From NCBI GenBank assembly GCA_947650365.1, contig OX393549.1, positions 14,807,297 through 14,871,296 of the forward strand: a stretch of 64,000 nt of DNA, read 5' to 3'. Each line of letters begins with the position of its first letter. The first letter of the stretch is position 1. The notes below the pieces were generated by a model. It did not search any database, was not told the DNA's origin, and was given only the letters and a program-made list of their open reading frames with translations. This stretch comes from Chamaelirium japonicum. Taxonomy: Eukaryota > Streptophyta > Magnoliopsida > Liliales > Melanthiaceae. Shown one piece after another: positions 47,228 to 58,251 of the stretch. Both the position numbers and the translations under genes were made by a program.

Positions 47228-48095
47228 AAAGGGAGGCCATCCACCTTCCTCCATCAAACAATCGTGAGGGGGGCCACACACCAAAGATGAAAATCTTAGT
47301 CGTTTTCAAGTTGCACTCGACCCCACTTTTCTTATAGAAATCCATTGATGATTTTGGCTCCGTTTTCTCTCGCCTCTATATAACCTCGTAGAGGATCATA
47401 CAAGGATTACAATGCTTCTGAAATCATTGAATTCCGATGAGATATGAAGGCAGTACATCAAAAAGATTAGGAGGGGTAAATCTTACCCTCCTCCCTTCTC
47501 TTGACTCTAATAGTAACAACAAAGAGGAGGGGGTAGCCTTACCCTCCTCCCTTTCTCAATTACAACATCAGCAGACAGGATCCAATCTTCTGCAATCGGG
47601 TGACAGGATCCAGTCTTTTACAATTGTCCTCCAGTGACCAATCCCTTCAAAAGCTTGATCAGACCGACTTACAGCGCCTGATCCTATGTCGGCCGCCAGC
47701 ACCTGATCCCCGACGATCAGTCAAAAAGGACGAAGAATCAAGCATCAGAAGGCCTCCCACACTCAATCTATATAACATGGCACGACACTTTCGTGCTGAC
47801 TAGACAAAATGGCACCAAAGCTGACTAGACAAAAAAACGCTGACTAGACTAGACTCTCTCATCCCACAATCTAAATTAAATCGAGTAGGTCAGCTGGATG
47901 TAAGGGACGGTTGAGATGAGGTTTAGAGAGAGAGAGAGAGAAAGAGAGAGCGGGCTGCATATAAGAGAGGGAGCTGTATATGTAAATAGAATTAAGAGAG
48001 AGTAATCCGAGACAGAGAATTAAGGGGGGGAGGGCCAGCTGGGTGTAAGGGACGGCTAAGATGGTCTTTCACTCCATTGCCCCCCTTCCCCAACG
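47228..48095. other. Intergenic, no gene recognised
   Basis: A short direct repeat of ACCCTCCTCCCTT(C/T)TC occurs near 47485 and 47545, and GA-rich runs near 47930. No coding support. Confidence 0.35.
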
Positions 48096-48260
48096 ACCCT
48101 GCCCCCCTTTCACGCCCCTCTATCCCAGCTGATCGGATCGCACCCCCTCTCTCTCCCAGCAATTGGATCGGCCCTCTTCCAGTCGAGAACAACGCCCCCC
48201 CCCCCCCCCCCCTCACCGCCAATCTAGAGGAGATCGCACCTCCTCCTCCCCCCCCCCCCC

Positions 48261-48321
<61 letters not shown>

Positions 48322-48358
48322 AGCCATTCGGATCGCCCTCTTCCAGCCGAGAACAACA
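48096..48358. repeat. C-runs and (CT)n low-complexity block
   Basis: Two C-runs (about 48196-48212 and 48249-48262) and a CT dinucleotide run of about 56 bp (48264-48319) lie between copies of phrases related to the array that follows. The long open frames across it are artefacts of the repeats. Confidence 0.85.
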
Positions 48359-50735
48359 CCCCCCCTTCTCTCTCTATTGCTGATCGGATCGCACCTCCGG
48401 CCCGATTTGCCCAATTCTCCATCAATCTTCCTAAAATGAATCAAACAATAACTTCAGCGATTCAACCCCCCCCCCCCCCCTTCTCTCTCTATTGCTGATC
48501 GGATCGCACCTCCGGCCCGATTTGCCCAATATGAATCAAACAATAACTTCAACGATTCAAACTTTATTTCAAAATATTTTTCGACCCGAACTTCAAGCCA
48601 AAAATTTCTCCCAAAATTACCTTGACCACTCACCTTATAATCCCCGTCAGAATACCCGTTCCCATACAGGAAGTGTCGGACGTAAGCCCCGTCAAAATAC
48701 CCGTTCTCATCTCTCTCTATTGCTGATTTTTTTTTTGGCTGATTTTGTTTTTAATCCATGGTTTTCTTGGTTTTTTTTGCAGCGGTTATTCAAGACCAAA
48801 GCGCGGATCAAACCGAGGTGAGATCTTTGTCTCTTGGTTTTTTTTTTGTGTTCTCTTTGTTTTCTTTTCCTGCAAAAAGAGAAATGCAACTCGATCAGCC
48901 CGAAGGTTTTCCCGATCTGTCTCTTTGTTTTTTTTTTGGCTGATTTTGTTTTTAATCCATGGTTTTCTTGGTTTTTTTGCAGCGGTTATTCAAGACTAAG
49001 ACGCTGACCCCCCCTTCTCTCTCTATTGCTGATCGGATCGCACCTCCGGCCCGATTTGCCCAATTCTCCATCAATCTTCCTAAAATGAATCAAACAATAA
49101 CTTCAGCGATTCAAACTTTATTTCAAAATATTTTTCGACCCGAACTTCAAGCCAAAAATTTCTCCCAAAATTACCTTGACCACTCACCTTATAATCCCCG
49201 TCAGAATACCCGTTCCCATACAGGAAGTGTCGGACGTAAGCCCCGTCAGAATACCCGTTCTCATCTCTCTCTATTGCTGATTTTTTTTTTGGCTGATTTT
49301 ATTTTTAATCCATGGTTTTCTTGGTTTTTTTGCAGCGGTTATTCAAGACCAAAGCGCGGATCAAACCGAGGTGAGATCTTTGTCGCTTGGTTTTTTTTTT
49401 GTGTTCTCTTTGTTTTCTTTTCCTGTAAAAAGAGAAATGCAACTCGATCAGCCCGAAGGTTTTCCCGATCTGTCTCTTTGTTTTTTATTTGGCTGATTTT
49501 GTTTTTAATCCATGGTTTTCTTGGTTTTTTTACAGCGGTTATTCAAGACCAAGACGCTGACCCCCCCTTCTCTCTCTATTGCTGATCGGATCGCACCTCC
49601 GGCCTGATTTGCCTAATTCTCCATCAATCTTCCTAAAATGAATCAAACAATAACTTCAGCGATTCAAACTTTATTTCAAAATATTTTTTGACCCGAACTT
49701 CAAGCCAAAAATTTCTCCCAAAATTACCTTGACCACTCACCTTATAATCCCCGTCAGAATACTCGTTCTCATACAGGAAGTGTCGGACGTAAGCCCCGTC
49801 AGAATACCCGTTCTCATCTCTCTTTATTGCTGATTTTTTTTTTGGCTGATTTTGTTTTTAATCCATGGTTTTCTTGGTTTTTTTGCAGCGGTTATTCAAG
49901 ACCAAAGTGCGGATCAAACCGAGGTGAGATCTTTGTCTCTTGAATTTTTTTTTTTTTGTGTTCTCTTTGTTTTCTTTTCCTGCAAAAAGACAAATGCAAC
50001 TCGATCAGCCTGAAGGTTTTCCCGATCTTTGTCTCTTTGTTTTTTTTTTTGGCTGGTTTTGTTTTTAATCCATGGTTTTCTTGGTTTTTTTGCAGCGGTT
50101 ATTCAAGACCAAGGCGCGGACCCCCCCCCCCCCCCCCCTTCTCTCTCTATTGCTGATCGGATCGCACCTCCGGCCCGATTTGCCCAATTCTTCATCAATC
50201 TTCCTAAAATGAATCAAACAATAACTTCAGTGATTCAAACTTTATTTCAAAATATTTTTCGACCCAAACTTCAAGCCAAAAATTTCTCCCAAAATTACCT
50301 TGACCACTCACCTTATAATCCCCGTCAGAATACCCGTTCCCATCTCTCTCTATTGCTGATTTTTTTTTTGGCTGATTTTGTTTTTAATCCATGGTTTTCT
50401 TGGTTTTTTTGCAGCGGTTTTTCAAGACCAAAGCGCGGATCAAACCGAGGTGAGATCTTTGTCTCTTGGTTTTTTTTTTGTGTGTTCTCTTTGTTTTCTT
50501 TTCCTGCAAAAAGAGAAATGCAACTCGATCAGCCCGAAGGTTTTCCCGATCTTTGTCTCTTTGTTTTTTTTTTGGCTGATTTTGTTTTTAATCCATGGTT
50601 TTCTTAGTTTTTTTGCAGCGGTTATTCAAGACCAAGGCGCGGATCAAACCGAGATGAGATCTTTGTCTCTTGGTTTTTTTTTTTGTTCTCTTTGTTTTCT
50701 TTTCCTGTAAAAAGAGAAATGTAACTCGATCAACT
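48359..50735. repeat. Tandem array of a ~551-bp unit with mini-exon-like inserts
   Basis: Unit starts (CCCCCTTCTCTCTCTATTGC) lie near 48361, 48477, 49012, 49563 and 50135, giving spacings of about 120 (partial), 530, 551 and 570 bp. Each unit carries ATGAATCAAACAATAACTTC, then two copies of a block with TTTTTTTGCAG just before CGGTTATTCAAGACCAA and, in the first block, GAG|GTGAGATC after CGGATCAAACC. The 35-nt piece between those splice-like signals is therefore repeated at least five times. A diverged single copy is near 51521-51560. Open frames of up to 208 residues cross the array but run through the apparent introns, so I do not call a protein. Confidence 0.85.
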
Positions 50736-50878
50736 GAAGGTTTTCCCGTTTTCGGCGGCCCGATTGACATGGCAGCTTGCAACTGGTGGCTGAAATCCAC
50801 TAGTGACCTTAAAGTTGTTTACACCACCAGTTGCACGCTGCCACATCAATCGGGTTGAGCGGACTCGGGAAAACCTTC
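50736..50878. repeat. Long hairpin, ~54-bp arms
   Basis: The arm at 50736-50789 (from GAAGGTTTTCCCG to GCAACTGGTGG) is the near-perfect complement of 50824-50878 (CCACCAGTTGC to CGGGAAAACCTTC). The loop is 34 bases. It terminates the 551-bp array, and its outer edge carries the array's own word CCGAAGGTTTTCCCG. Confidence 0.85.
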
Positions 50879-52189
50879 GGGCTTAATAGCATTAGATATT
50901 TTTGTCTCTTGATTCTCTTTGTCTGTGCAGAAATCATTATTTTTAATCCTTGGTTTTCTGTTTTGGATCAAACCGAGGACCAATTGGATTCACCAAATGT
51001 GACAATGCCGAGTTTTTGGATCAAACCGAGTTGGAATTAGATTACTTAAAAGCTAATTGCATGTCAATGTCTTAAGATCAAACCGAGTAGGAATTAGATC
51101 TTTGTCTCTTTTTGTAAATTTTTGCTGATTTTTTTGCTGATTTTTTTTGCTGATTTTCTTGCTGATTTTTACTGATTTTTTTCGTCAATCTAAAAATAAA
51201 ACCCTTATGTAATGTGTTTCCTAAAAAAAAGGCACCCAGTTCGATATCAATCCGCAGTTTTGATTCTTAAAATTGGAACACGGTAAGGTGTTCCAAATTT
51301 TGATTTCTTTTTTTTTTTGGGTGCAAGGGAGATCAACAATTAATTTTTTGGTTGCAAGTGAGATCCAATGCAAAACTATTTTTTGGTTTGCTATCATTTT
51401 TGCTGTTTTGATTTATTTTGCTGATTTTGCTTATTTCGAACAACAATTTTGCAAAAAAAAACAGCAAATTTTCTTGCCTTTCTTTGTATGTTTTAATCAA
51501 TGGTTTTCTTCGTTTTTTGGCAGCGATGATTCAACACCAAGGCGTGGATCAAACCGAGGTGAGATCTTTGTCTCTTTTTGTGACAATGCCGAGTTTTTGG
51601 ATCAAACCGAGTTGGAATTAGATTACTTTAAAGCTAATTGTATGTCAGTGGCAATGCCTTTTAGATCAAACCGAGTATGAAGAAGAGACATGGCACATAT
51701 GAATGGCGGCATGATCCATAAATTTAATCCTGAAATTTTTAAAATGTGGGAGCACTTAAGAAATATCTGTAACATGGTAAATTTTATGACTCTTAATTAA
51801 TGACCAACTTAGAGGTGGTGTTGGAGGATACTCAGGATAAATATATCTCAGTTCTGAATTTACAAAAATGGTATAGAAATGACTTTGCCGAGCATAGAAT
51901 GATCATGTATAGAATTGACTTTGCTGAGCATAGAAAGATTGCATTTTCACACTAAAAGAAGGCAATATGTAAAACAACCACTAAAAGATTTTAATGCAAT
52001 CTTTTAATGCAATCCACTAAAACAGATTGATATGTAATCTTTTAGTGGATTGCAATCACAATTGATTGCATTTTTAGTGGTCGTGTAATGTAATCTTTTA
52101 ATGCAATCAACTAAAATATTGCATTCAGCTGTGTAAATGCATTTTTTACACTAAAAGATTGCCTGAAATGATGATGTTTGCCCGAAATG
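50879..52189. other. Diverged array sequence and AT-rich spacer
   Basis: It contains a second diverged copy of the CGGATCAAACCGAG-type insert with splice-like borders (about 51521-51560), two copies of GAGTTTTTGGATCAAACCGA (51011, 51590), TTTTTGCTGATTTTT runs at 51115-51185 and repeated CTTTTAGTGGATTGCA-like phrases at 51960-52110. No gene is supported. Confidence 0.45.
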
Positions 52190-53069
52190 ATGATTTTTGC
52201 TTGAAATAATCCAAAATATTTTGCTGATTTTTGCCCAAAATGCAGATTTTTGCCCGAAATAACCCAAAATATTTTTGCACAGCTTTTGGATATTTTGGAT
52301 TCACCTTTATTCTTTCCTTCGATATTCTAAGTGTTTACCATGCTCTATTGCGGAAAGGAGGGGAAGCTTTTCTTCTCTGAAATTGCCAACGGTGAAAATA
52401 AATTCCTATTATTATTTTCTCAGTATTTTTTTACTTCTATATAACATGGAAATATCAGCAAAGGTTCACCAAGATTTTGTAGTCTTCTCAGCATTTGGTT
52501 TCTGAAATTGGGTTTGCTGATTTTTTTGCCCGACATGCTGATTTTGCCCGAAATGCAGATTTTGCGAAAATGCTGATTTTTGCCCGAAATACTGATTTTG
52601 CTAATTTTTGTCCGAAATACTGATTTTTGCCCGAAATCCAGAAATAGCATCTTAAACCATTGGGTTTGCTGTTTTTTTGCCCGAAATGTTGATTTTTTGC
52701 CCGAAATGCTGATTTTGCCCGAAATGCTGATTTTGTGGAAATGCTAATTTTTGCCCGAAATGCTGAGTTTGCGGATTTTTGCCCGATATGCTGATATGTT
52801 GATTTTTGCCCAAAATGATGATTTTGCGGAAATGCTGATTTTTGGATTCACCTCTATTCTTTCCTTCGGCATTCTAAGTGTTTACCATGCTCTATTGCGG
52901 AAATGAGGGGAAGCTTTTCTTCTCGATGATAGAGGACTGCAATATGTTGCCAATGTTGTTTTATTTTGGTTCTAATTTGTACGGCAGAAAGATGTTTACT
53001 CTTTGTCTAGATTCTTTTTTTTTTCACCGACATTGTACTTCTTGGGCAAAAAAAAATTGATTCACTCTA

Positions 53070-53659
53070 TATTTTCAATCGTGTAGAAGGACCGGTACAG
53101 AACGACCCGATTGCACAGCATCAACCCCTCGCCACACTTAACCTCTCCGTCACCAGGTTGTGAAATAATCTCTGTTTTTTTTTCCACCTATACAGTAATG
53201 GCCCGTGCCCCAATCTCGGTCTCTATTTTCCAAATCACTGCTTTTGGATATCTTTTTGTGACAATTGGTTGGAATGATTATTGAATATGAAATTCTGGTA
53301 TAAGTTGGTATAAAACCCACTGAGTGGCCCACTTAAGTAGCACCAAGAGGTGGGTGCTTGATAAATGCATGGACTTTAAACATCTCATTCCTTTGTTTTT
53401 CTTTTTCTTTACTTTTTTTTAAAGTATTTTGCTTTCTTTTATATCAAATTAATTTTTGTACAGCTTTTGGAATATTTTTGTGACAATTGGTTAGAAGTTG
53501 GTGAGCTAAGACTAGCTCTGTGCCCTACAAACTAGAGTACGTACATGCAATTGGTTTTCTTGAATTAAGTACCTGCATAGTAAGAATAGACTCATCAATT
53601 GCATCACTAACAAAACTAGAATGCAGTTTAAAGTTTATGGAAACCACAGTTACAAAGTA
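53070..53659. other. Spacer with local duplications
   Basis: TTTTTGTGACAATTGGTT occurs near 53253 and 53473, ATGCAATTGGTTTTCTTGAA near 53545 has a partner near 54045, and GTACCTGCATAGTAAGAA is at 53570 and 53656. No coding region beyond the FVE piece. Confidence 0.45.
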
Positions 53660-53734
53660 CCTGCATAGTAAGAACAGACTCAGTGTGTGTTGCTACTATC
53701 TTACTATTTTGAGGAAGTTCCCTGATTCTGTTAA
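53660..53734 (-). pseudogene. FVE/MSI4-type WD40 gene fragment, one exon
   Basis: The minus strand reads VNRIRELPQNSKIVATHT then ESVLTMQ. The first 18 residues are the invariant WD40 segment of plant FVE/MSI4 proteins (histone-binding subunits of deacetylase and Polycomb-type complexes, flowering time), which continues DSPDVLIWDVE in real genes. The piece starts after an acceptor TTGTGCAG, where the native exon border is expected (HPGE|VNRI), and ends at a donor-like CAG|GTAC. No other FVE exon is nearby. The end sequence CTTACTATGCAGGTAC is repeated about 90 bp further left. I infer an exon fragment captured by a transposon, probably the adjacent Helitron. Confidence 0.65.
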
Positions 53735-54966
53735 CCTGCACAATGTCAGACATCAATTAATGAATCTTGTCAACTTGATGTACTAGCAAATCCAAAATGT
53801 CAAAAGAGAAGTCCAAAATCAGTTCCATAGGTGAAGCACATTAATGGTAATTAAGAGCAATTAGACAAAAGAGACAGAACCCTGTATTGCCTCAATAGTT
53901 TCCTAATATGTAAATGATGTACAGAGCTGGAATAACCAGTTATCAATTGGCTAATACTCATTTAAGAAGATCGACAAATGGTTTGGACTAACAAATCATT
54001 AAACCACCACCAATCACCTGAAACCACTTTAGGATATTAATACATGCAATTGGTTTTCTCGAATTATTCGAGATGTTCGCAACATCTTCACATGGCACAT
54101 GATTTTGGAAGACAAGCATAATCAGATTGCAATTTGATTGTAAAATCAGATTGTGAGATTGTAATTTAATTTTTTTGTAATGCTGATTTTGCTAATTTTT
54201 TACAAATTTCATGCTGATTTTTGCCCGAAATGCTAATTTTGCTAATTTTTATCCGAAATGCTGATTTTGCTAGAAATTCTATAAATCAGATTTTTAAATT
54301 AGATTACATCTATTTTTGCCCGAAATGCTGATTTTGATAATTTTGTCTATGAATACTTCGAGCTTGAAGTCTTCTTACTATATTAATTGCTCTTTCGGGC
54401 AAAAAACATTGGGTTTGCTGATTTTTTTGCCCGAAATACAGATTTTGCGAAAATGCTGATTTTTGTCCGAAATACTGATTTTGCTAATTTTTGTCCGAAA
54501 TGCTGATTTTTGTCCGAAATGCTGATTTTTGCCCGAAATCGAGTAATAACATCTTAAACCATTGGGTTTGCTGATTTTTTGCCCGAAATGCTGATTTTTG
54601 CCCGAAATTTTGATTTTGCCCGAAATGCTGATTTTGCGGAATGCTGATTTTTTGCCCGAAATGCTGATTGGGTCACTTAGTATAAGCTTTCATATCAAGT
54701 TTAAATCGTTTATTGGGTCACTTAGTATACAATACTGGTAAAATAGGAATACAGGTTTATATACTATATTTATTTAGATACCTTTTATTAAAAAACTAAA
54801 ATTTAAGTGATATATTTTCTAAAATATGATATATAATGAATCTATTAATAACTGCAATAGGCTTCATATCTTCAGACGGAGTGAGTTTTTAGAGATTTCA
54901 ACATTGCAACTAGAGCAACAGAATAAAACAAGAAAGGATCCAAAGACAACGTTCTAGTCATGTTCA

Positions 54967-55499
54967 ATGGGGCAACTTGCTAGAAGGCAAAGGAAAAAGG
55001 AGGAAAGAGCCAAGGAAAAGGCCGTGGCGATAGGACCATTTCACAATTTAGAATTTTCGGTTGAAAATCTTGAGATATCAGATAACCATGTATTGCAACA
55101 AGGGCGACAAAAAAAATCAAGAAAGAATCCTGAGACAATATTTTTGTCACATTCTGCGGGTCAACTTGCTATGAGGCAAAGGGAAAAGGAGGAAAGAGCA
55201 AAAAGGAATGGTGTGATGATAGTACCATTTGATAATTTAGAATGTCCTGGTGAAAATCTAGAGATATCAGATAACCCTACATGTCATTCACGTTCAGTTA
55301 ATCAACTTGCTAACATCGAAAGAGAAAGGGAGGGAAGATGCAAGGCAAATGCCGTAGCGATATTATCAGTTGAAAATCTGGAACAACACCCGGTTCTAAA
55401 TCCCGAGCCACCACTGGTTGAAAATCTGGAACAACATCCGGTTGTAAATCCCGAGCCACTATTGGTTGAAAATCCAGAATTCAGCTGGTGCCCAAGACG
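54967..55499 (+). CDS. Helitron N-terminal region with internal peptide repeats
   Basis: The frame starts MGQLARRQRKKEERAKEK and holds three diverged copies of a roughly 45-residue unit (GQLARRQRKKEERAK, GQLAMRQREKEERAK, NQLANIEREREGR). These are followed by a shorter tandem repeat (SVENLEQHPVLNPEP, LVENLEQHPVVNPEP, LVENPEF). A further unit upstream (from about 54905) is cut by a TAG just before the ATG. A donor-like GTAAGT at 55500 and acceptor-like TATACAG near 55612 suggest an intron before the zinc-finger region, but the phase does not fit simply. The basic first part resembles the N-termini of plant Helitron proteins. Confidence 0.6.
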
Positions 55500-55612
55500 T
55501 AAGTTGTATATTTTTAACATAGACTTATCATTTATTATTGTCATTATCATTTGTAAGATATAACAAAACCTGTATTGTAAACTTGAACTTAGGAATATGT
55601 TATTTGGTATAC

Positions 55613-58203
55613 AGAAATAGAGAACTAGATGCATCTGATAAGGATGAGGACTTGAATGAACCTATATTACATCGAGAACAACTAGATCATCATTTCCTTG
55701 GTCGGATGGATGTCGTGTGCCCTAGATGTTCGGCTTTGCATTTTATTGAGGAGCGATTAGCTAAATCCTCTGTGAGGTCACCAAGATTCGGTACGTGCTG
55801 TCTTGAAGGGAAGATCAGACTACCGTTGCTTAGAGAGCCACCCCGGCCAATTAAGGATTTGTTCGACGGTGATGATAATCGTTGCAGATCATTCCGACTC
55901 CATACTCGCGAGTATAATAATGCTAACGCATTCACAAGCCTCGGAGTGCAGAGAGATTCACGTGCTATTAATGGCCGAGGACCTAGACCATTCACGATAC
56001 ATGGCGAACTTCGACACCAAACAGGTGCATTATTGTCGAGACCAGATCAAACGCCTTCGTACGCACAGTTGTATATCTACGATCCAAAACTGGCCTTACA
56101 GTTTCGAGAAAAAAAAAATGAGAAACTCGATCATTACATCCTACAGATTATACAAGACACTCTTATTGAGTGCAATCCATTCATCGCTAAGTTCAAAAAA
56201 GCACACGAATTATTAAGTTCATTGGATAATGAAAGGTCGGATGTTCATGCCTACCTGCATTATTCCAAAACCAACGACCGACGACGCTACAACTTGCCCA
56301 GTTCTGATGAGATTGCGGTGGTCCTGCCCGGAGACGGTACAGAATACTCGAAAGTTTGAGACATTAAACTCTACTTGCGTAGTGAAGAATCATTAATGAC
56401 CATCAGCGAGTGTCATCTAGCGTATCTGCCACTCCACTATGTGCTTCTTTTCCCATACGGTGAGCTAGGGTGGCACAAAGGTATGAAGAAATGGGACACA
56501 GTTAGAAATAAACCAACAAATACAAGACTCACGCAGATGGACTACTATTGCTACCGCTTGTTCCAACGACCTCAAGAATACTCAACGATCCTCCGAGTGT
56601 CTAAGTTGTTCCAAGAGTTTATCGCCGATGCTTGGGCAGCGATGGAGCAGAATAAGATGAACTGGTGCAGAGCCAACCAAACAAAGCTTCGTGCAGAGTT
56701 GTATCAAGGCTTGACTGATATTGCCGCACAAGGCCTTGACCCCAATCAAGTCGGAAAAAGGATTCTCCTACCATCCACGCATATCGGAAGTCCACGCCAT
56801 ATGTTTGAGATATTTCAAGACTCCATGACAATCACGCGGTACAACCATCATCCGGATATATTCCTAACTATGACTGCTAATCCAAAATGGGACGAGATTA
56901 CACAAGAATTGATTGGTGGTCAGAAGTCGACAGATCGTCCGGATTTAGTTGCTCAAGTTTTTGAGTTAAAGAGAAAAGCACTTATGAAGGAGATAAAGAT
57001 TAACGGGGTTTTCGGTAAGGAAGTTAGTCACGTCTATACTATTTAGTTCCAGAAGCGGGGACTACCACATATGCACGCGTTGATATTCCTACGTTCCCAG
57101 GATAAGATTCGAAACTCTACGGATGTGGACAAGGTGGTACGAGCAGAGCTCCCGAGCCGTGACGATCCAGATTTATACCAAACAGTCACCACATGCATGA
57201 TACATGGGCCTTGCGGTGCCAGGAACAAGACAGCACCCTGCATGGAGAGCGGATGATGCACAAAGAGATATCCACAAGACTTCTGTGATGCAACCACAAT
57301 AGATCAGGATGGGTATCCCATCTATCGTAGACACGACACTGATAGCTTCCGTACGCGAGATGGTCATCTAATTGATAATTGAGATATAGTGCCGTATAAT
57401 CCGTACCTAACAAGAAAGTTCAACTATCATATAAACGTCAAGGTTTGTGCCGGGTTGCGATGCGTTAAGTACATACATAAATACATCTACAAGGGGCACG
57501 ATCGGACTATGATTGTTGTAGGAGGGGTGGACGAGATAAAGGATTACCTTGATGCCAGGTACATCGGTCCAACAGAGGCAGCATGGCGGTTGTTTCAACA
57601 CTCGATGCACGAGGAAATACCAAAAGTCGAGCGACTCGCTATTCATCTACCGGGTGAGCACCGAGTTCTGTTCAATCCTAATTTGGAAATGAAACAAATT
57701 CTTTATGATGCCAATACCCAGAAATCTACTTTGACTGCTCTGCGGTAAACCAATACGCTCGCAACCTGACATATCAGGAATTCCCGCAATATTTCGTGTG
57801 GAATAAGTCTCAAAAGAAATGGACCCAACGAAAATCTGGCTTTGCAATTGGCAGAATGTTCTTTGCAAGTCCTAGCTCCGGCGAGAGGTTTTATATGCGG
57901 CTTCTACTAACCGTCGTTCGAGGCCCAACGTCTTTTGAAAGCTTGCGCATTGTTGACAATGTATTATACAACACATTCAAGGCTACGTGCGTCGCGAGAG
58001 GATTGCTAGAGGATGATGAAGAGTGGGTCCAGTGTCTTGAAGAGGCATCAATAATGAATACTGGACACCAATTGAGGCGGCTGTTTGCCGTCATTCTTCT
58101 ACAGTGCTCACCGATCGAACCACATACCCTATGGAGGCGATTCCACGAAAACATCTGTGACGACCTGCCCCACAGGATACGCACCTCCTTTATGATCACG
58201 TAG
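55613..58203 (+). pseudogene. Helitron Rep (HUH endonuclease) region
   Basis: From the left: CPRC at 55718 and CC at 55796 (zinc-finger-like), the Helitron-like N domain (ECHLAYLPLHYVLLFPYGE; MTANPKWDEI), the metal-binding HUH motif in LPHMHALIFL (HMH at 57068-57076) and the catalytic tyrosines in CVKYIHKYIYKGHDR (Tyr codons at 57470 and 57482). The Rep nicks and joins DNA strands in rolling-circle transposition. In-frame stops lie at 56357, 57044 (before FQKRGLPHMH), 57254, 57380 and 58201, and a frameshift near 57.73 kb. Several look like point changes, for example CGA to TGA. Key catalytic residues are all still present. Confidence 0.85.
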
Positions 58204-58251
58204 CCAAATGAACATCAGGTCGAGGACTACGGACTCTATCTCCTTAATCAG

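Larger units (their letters stand above)
52190..54660. repeat. Dispersed minisatellite, GCTGATTTTTGCCCGAAA
   Basis: A word of about 18-20 bp, GCTGATTTTTGCCCGAAA with small variants, recurs some thirty times in clusters at 52190-52270, 52500-52850, 54180-54350 and 54400-54670. Larger blocks are also repeated: about 100 bp beginning GGATTCACC(T)TTATTCTTTCC occurs at 52298 and 52846, and ATCTTAAACCATTGGGTTTG at 52650 and 54550. The array ends about 300 bp before the Helitron coding region. Confidence 0.8.

Noticed and set aside
48077-49585. Long open frames (up to 208 residues) across the C/CT-rich block and the 551-bp array
   Set aside because: They run through polypyrimidine tracts, splice-like borders and unit junctions, and the same frames are open only because the repeat period is compatible; no domain is recognisable.
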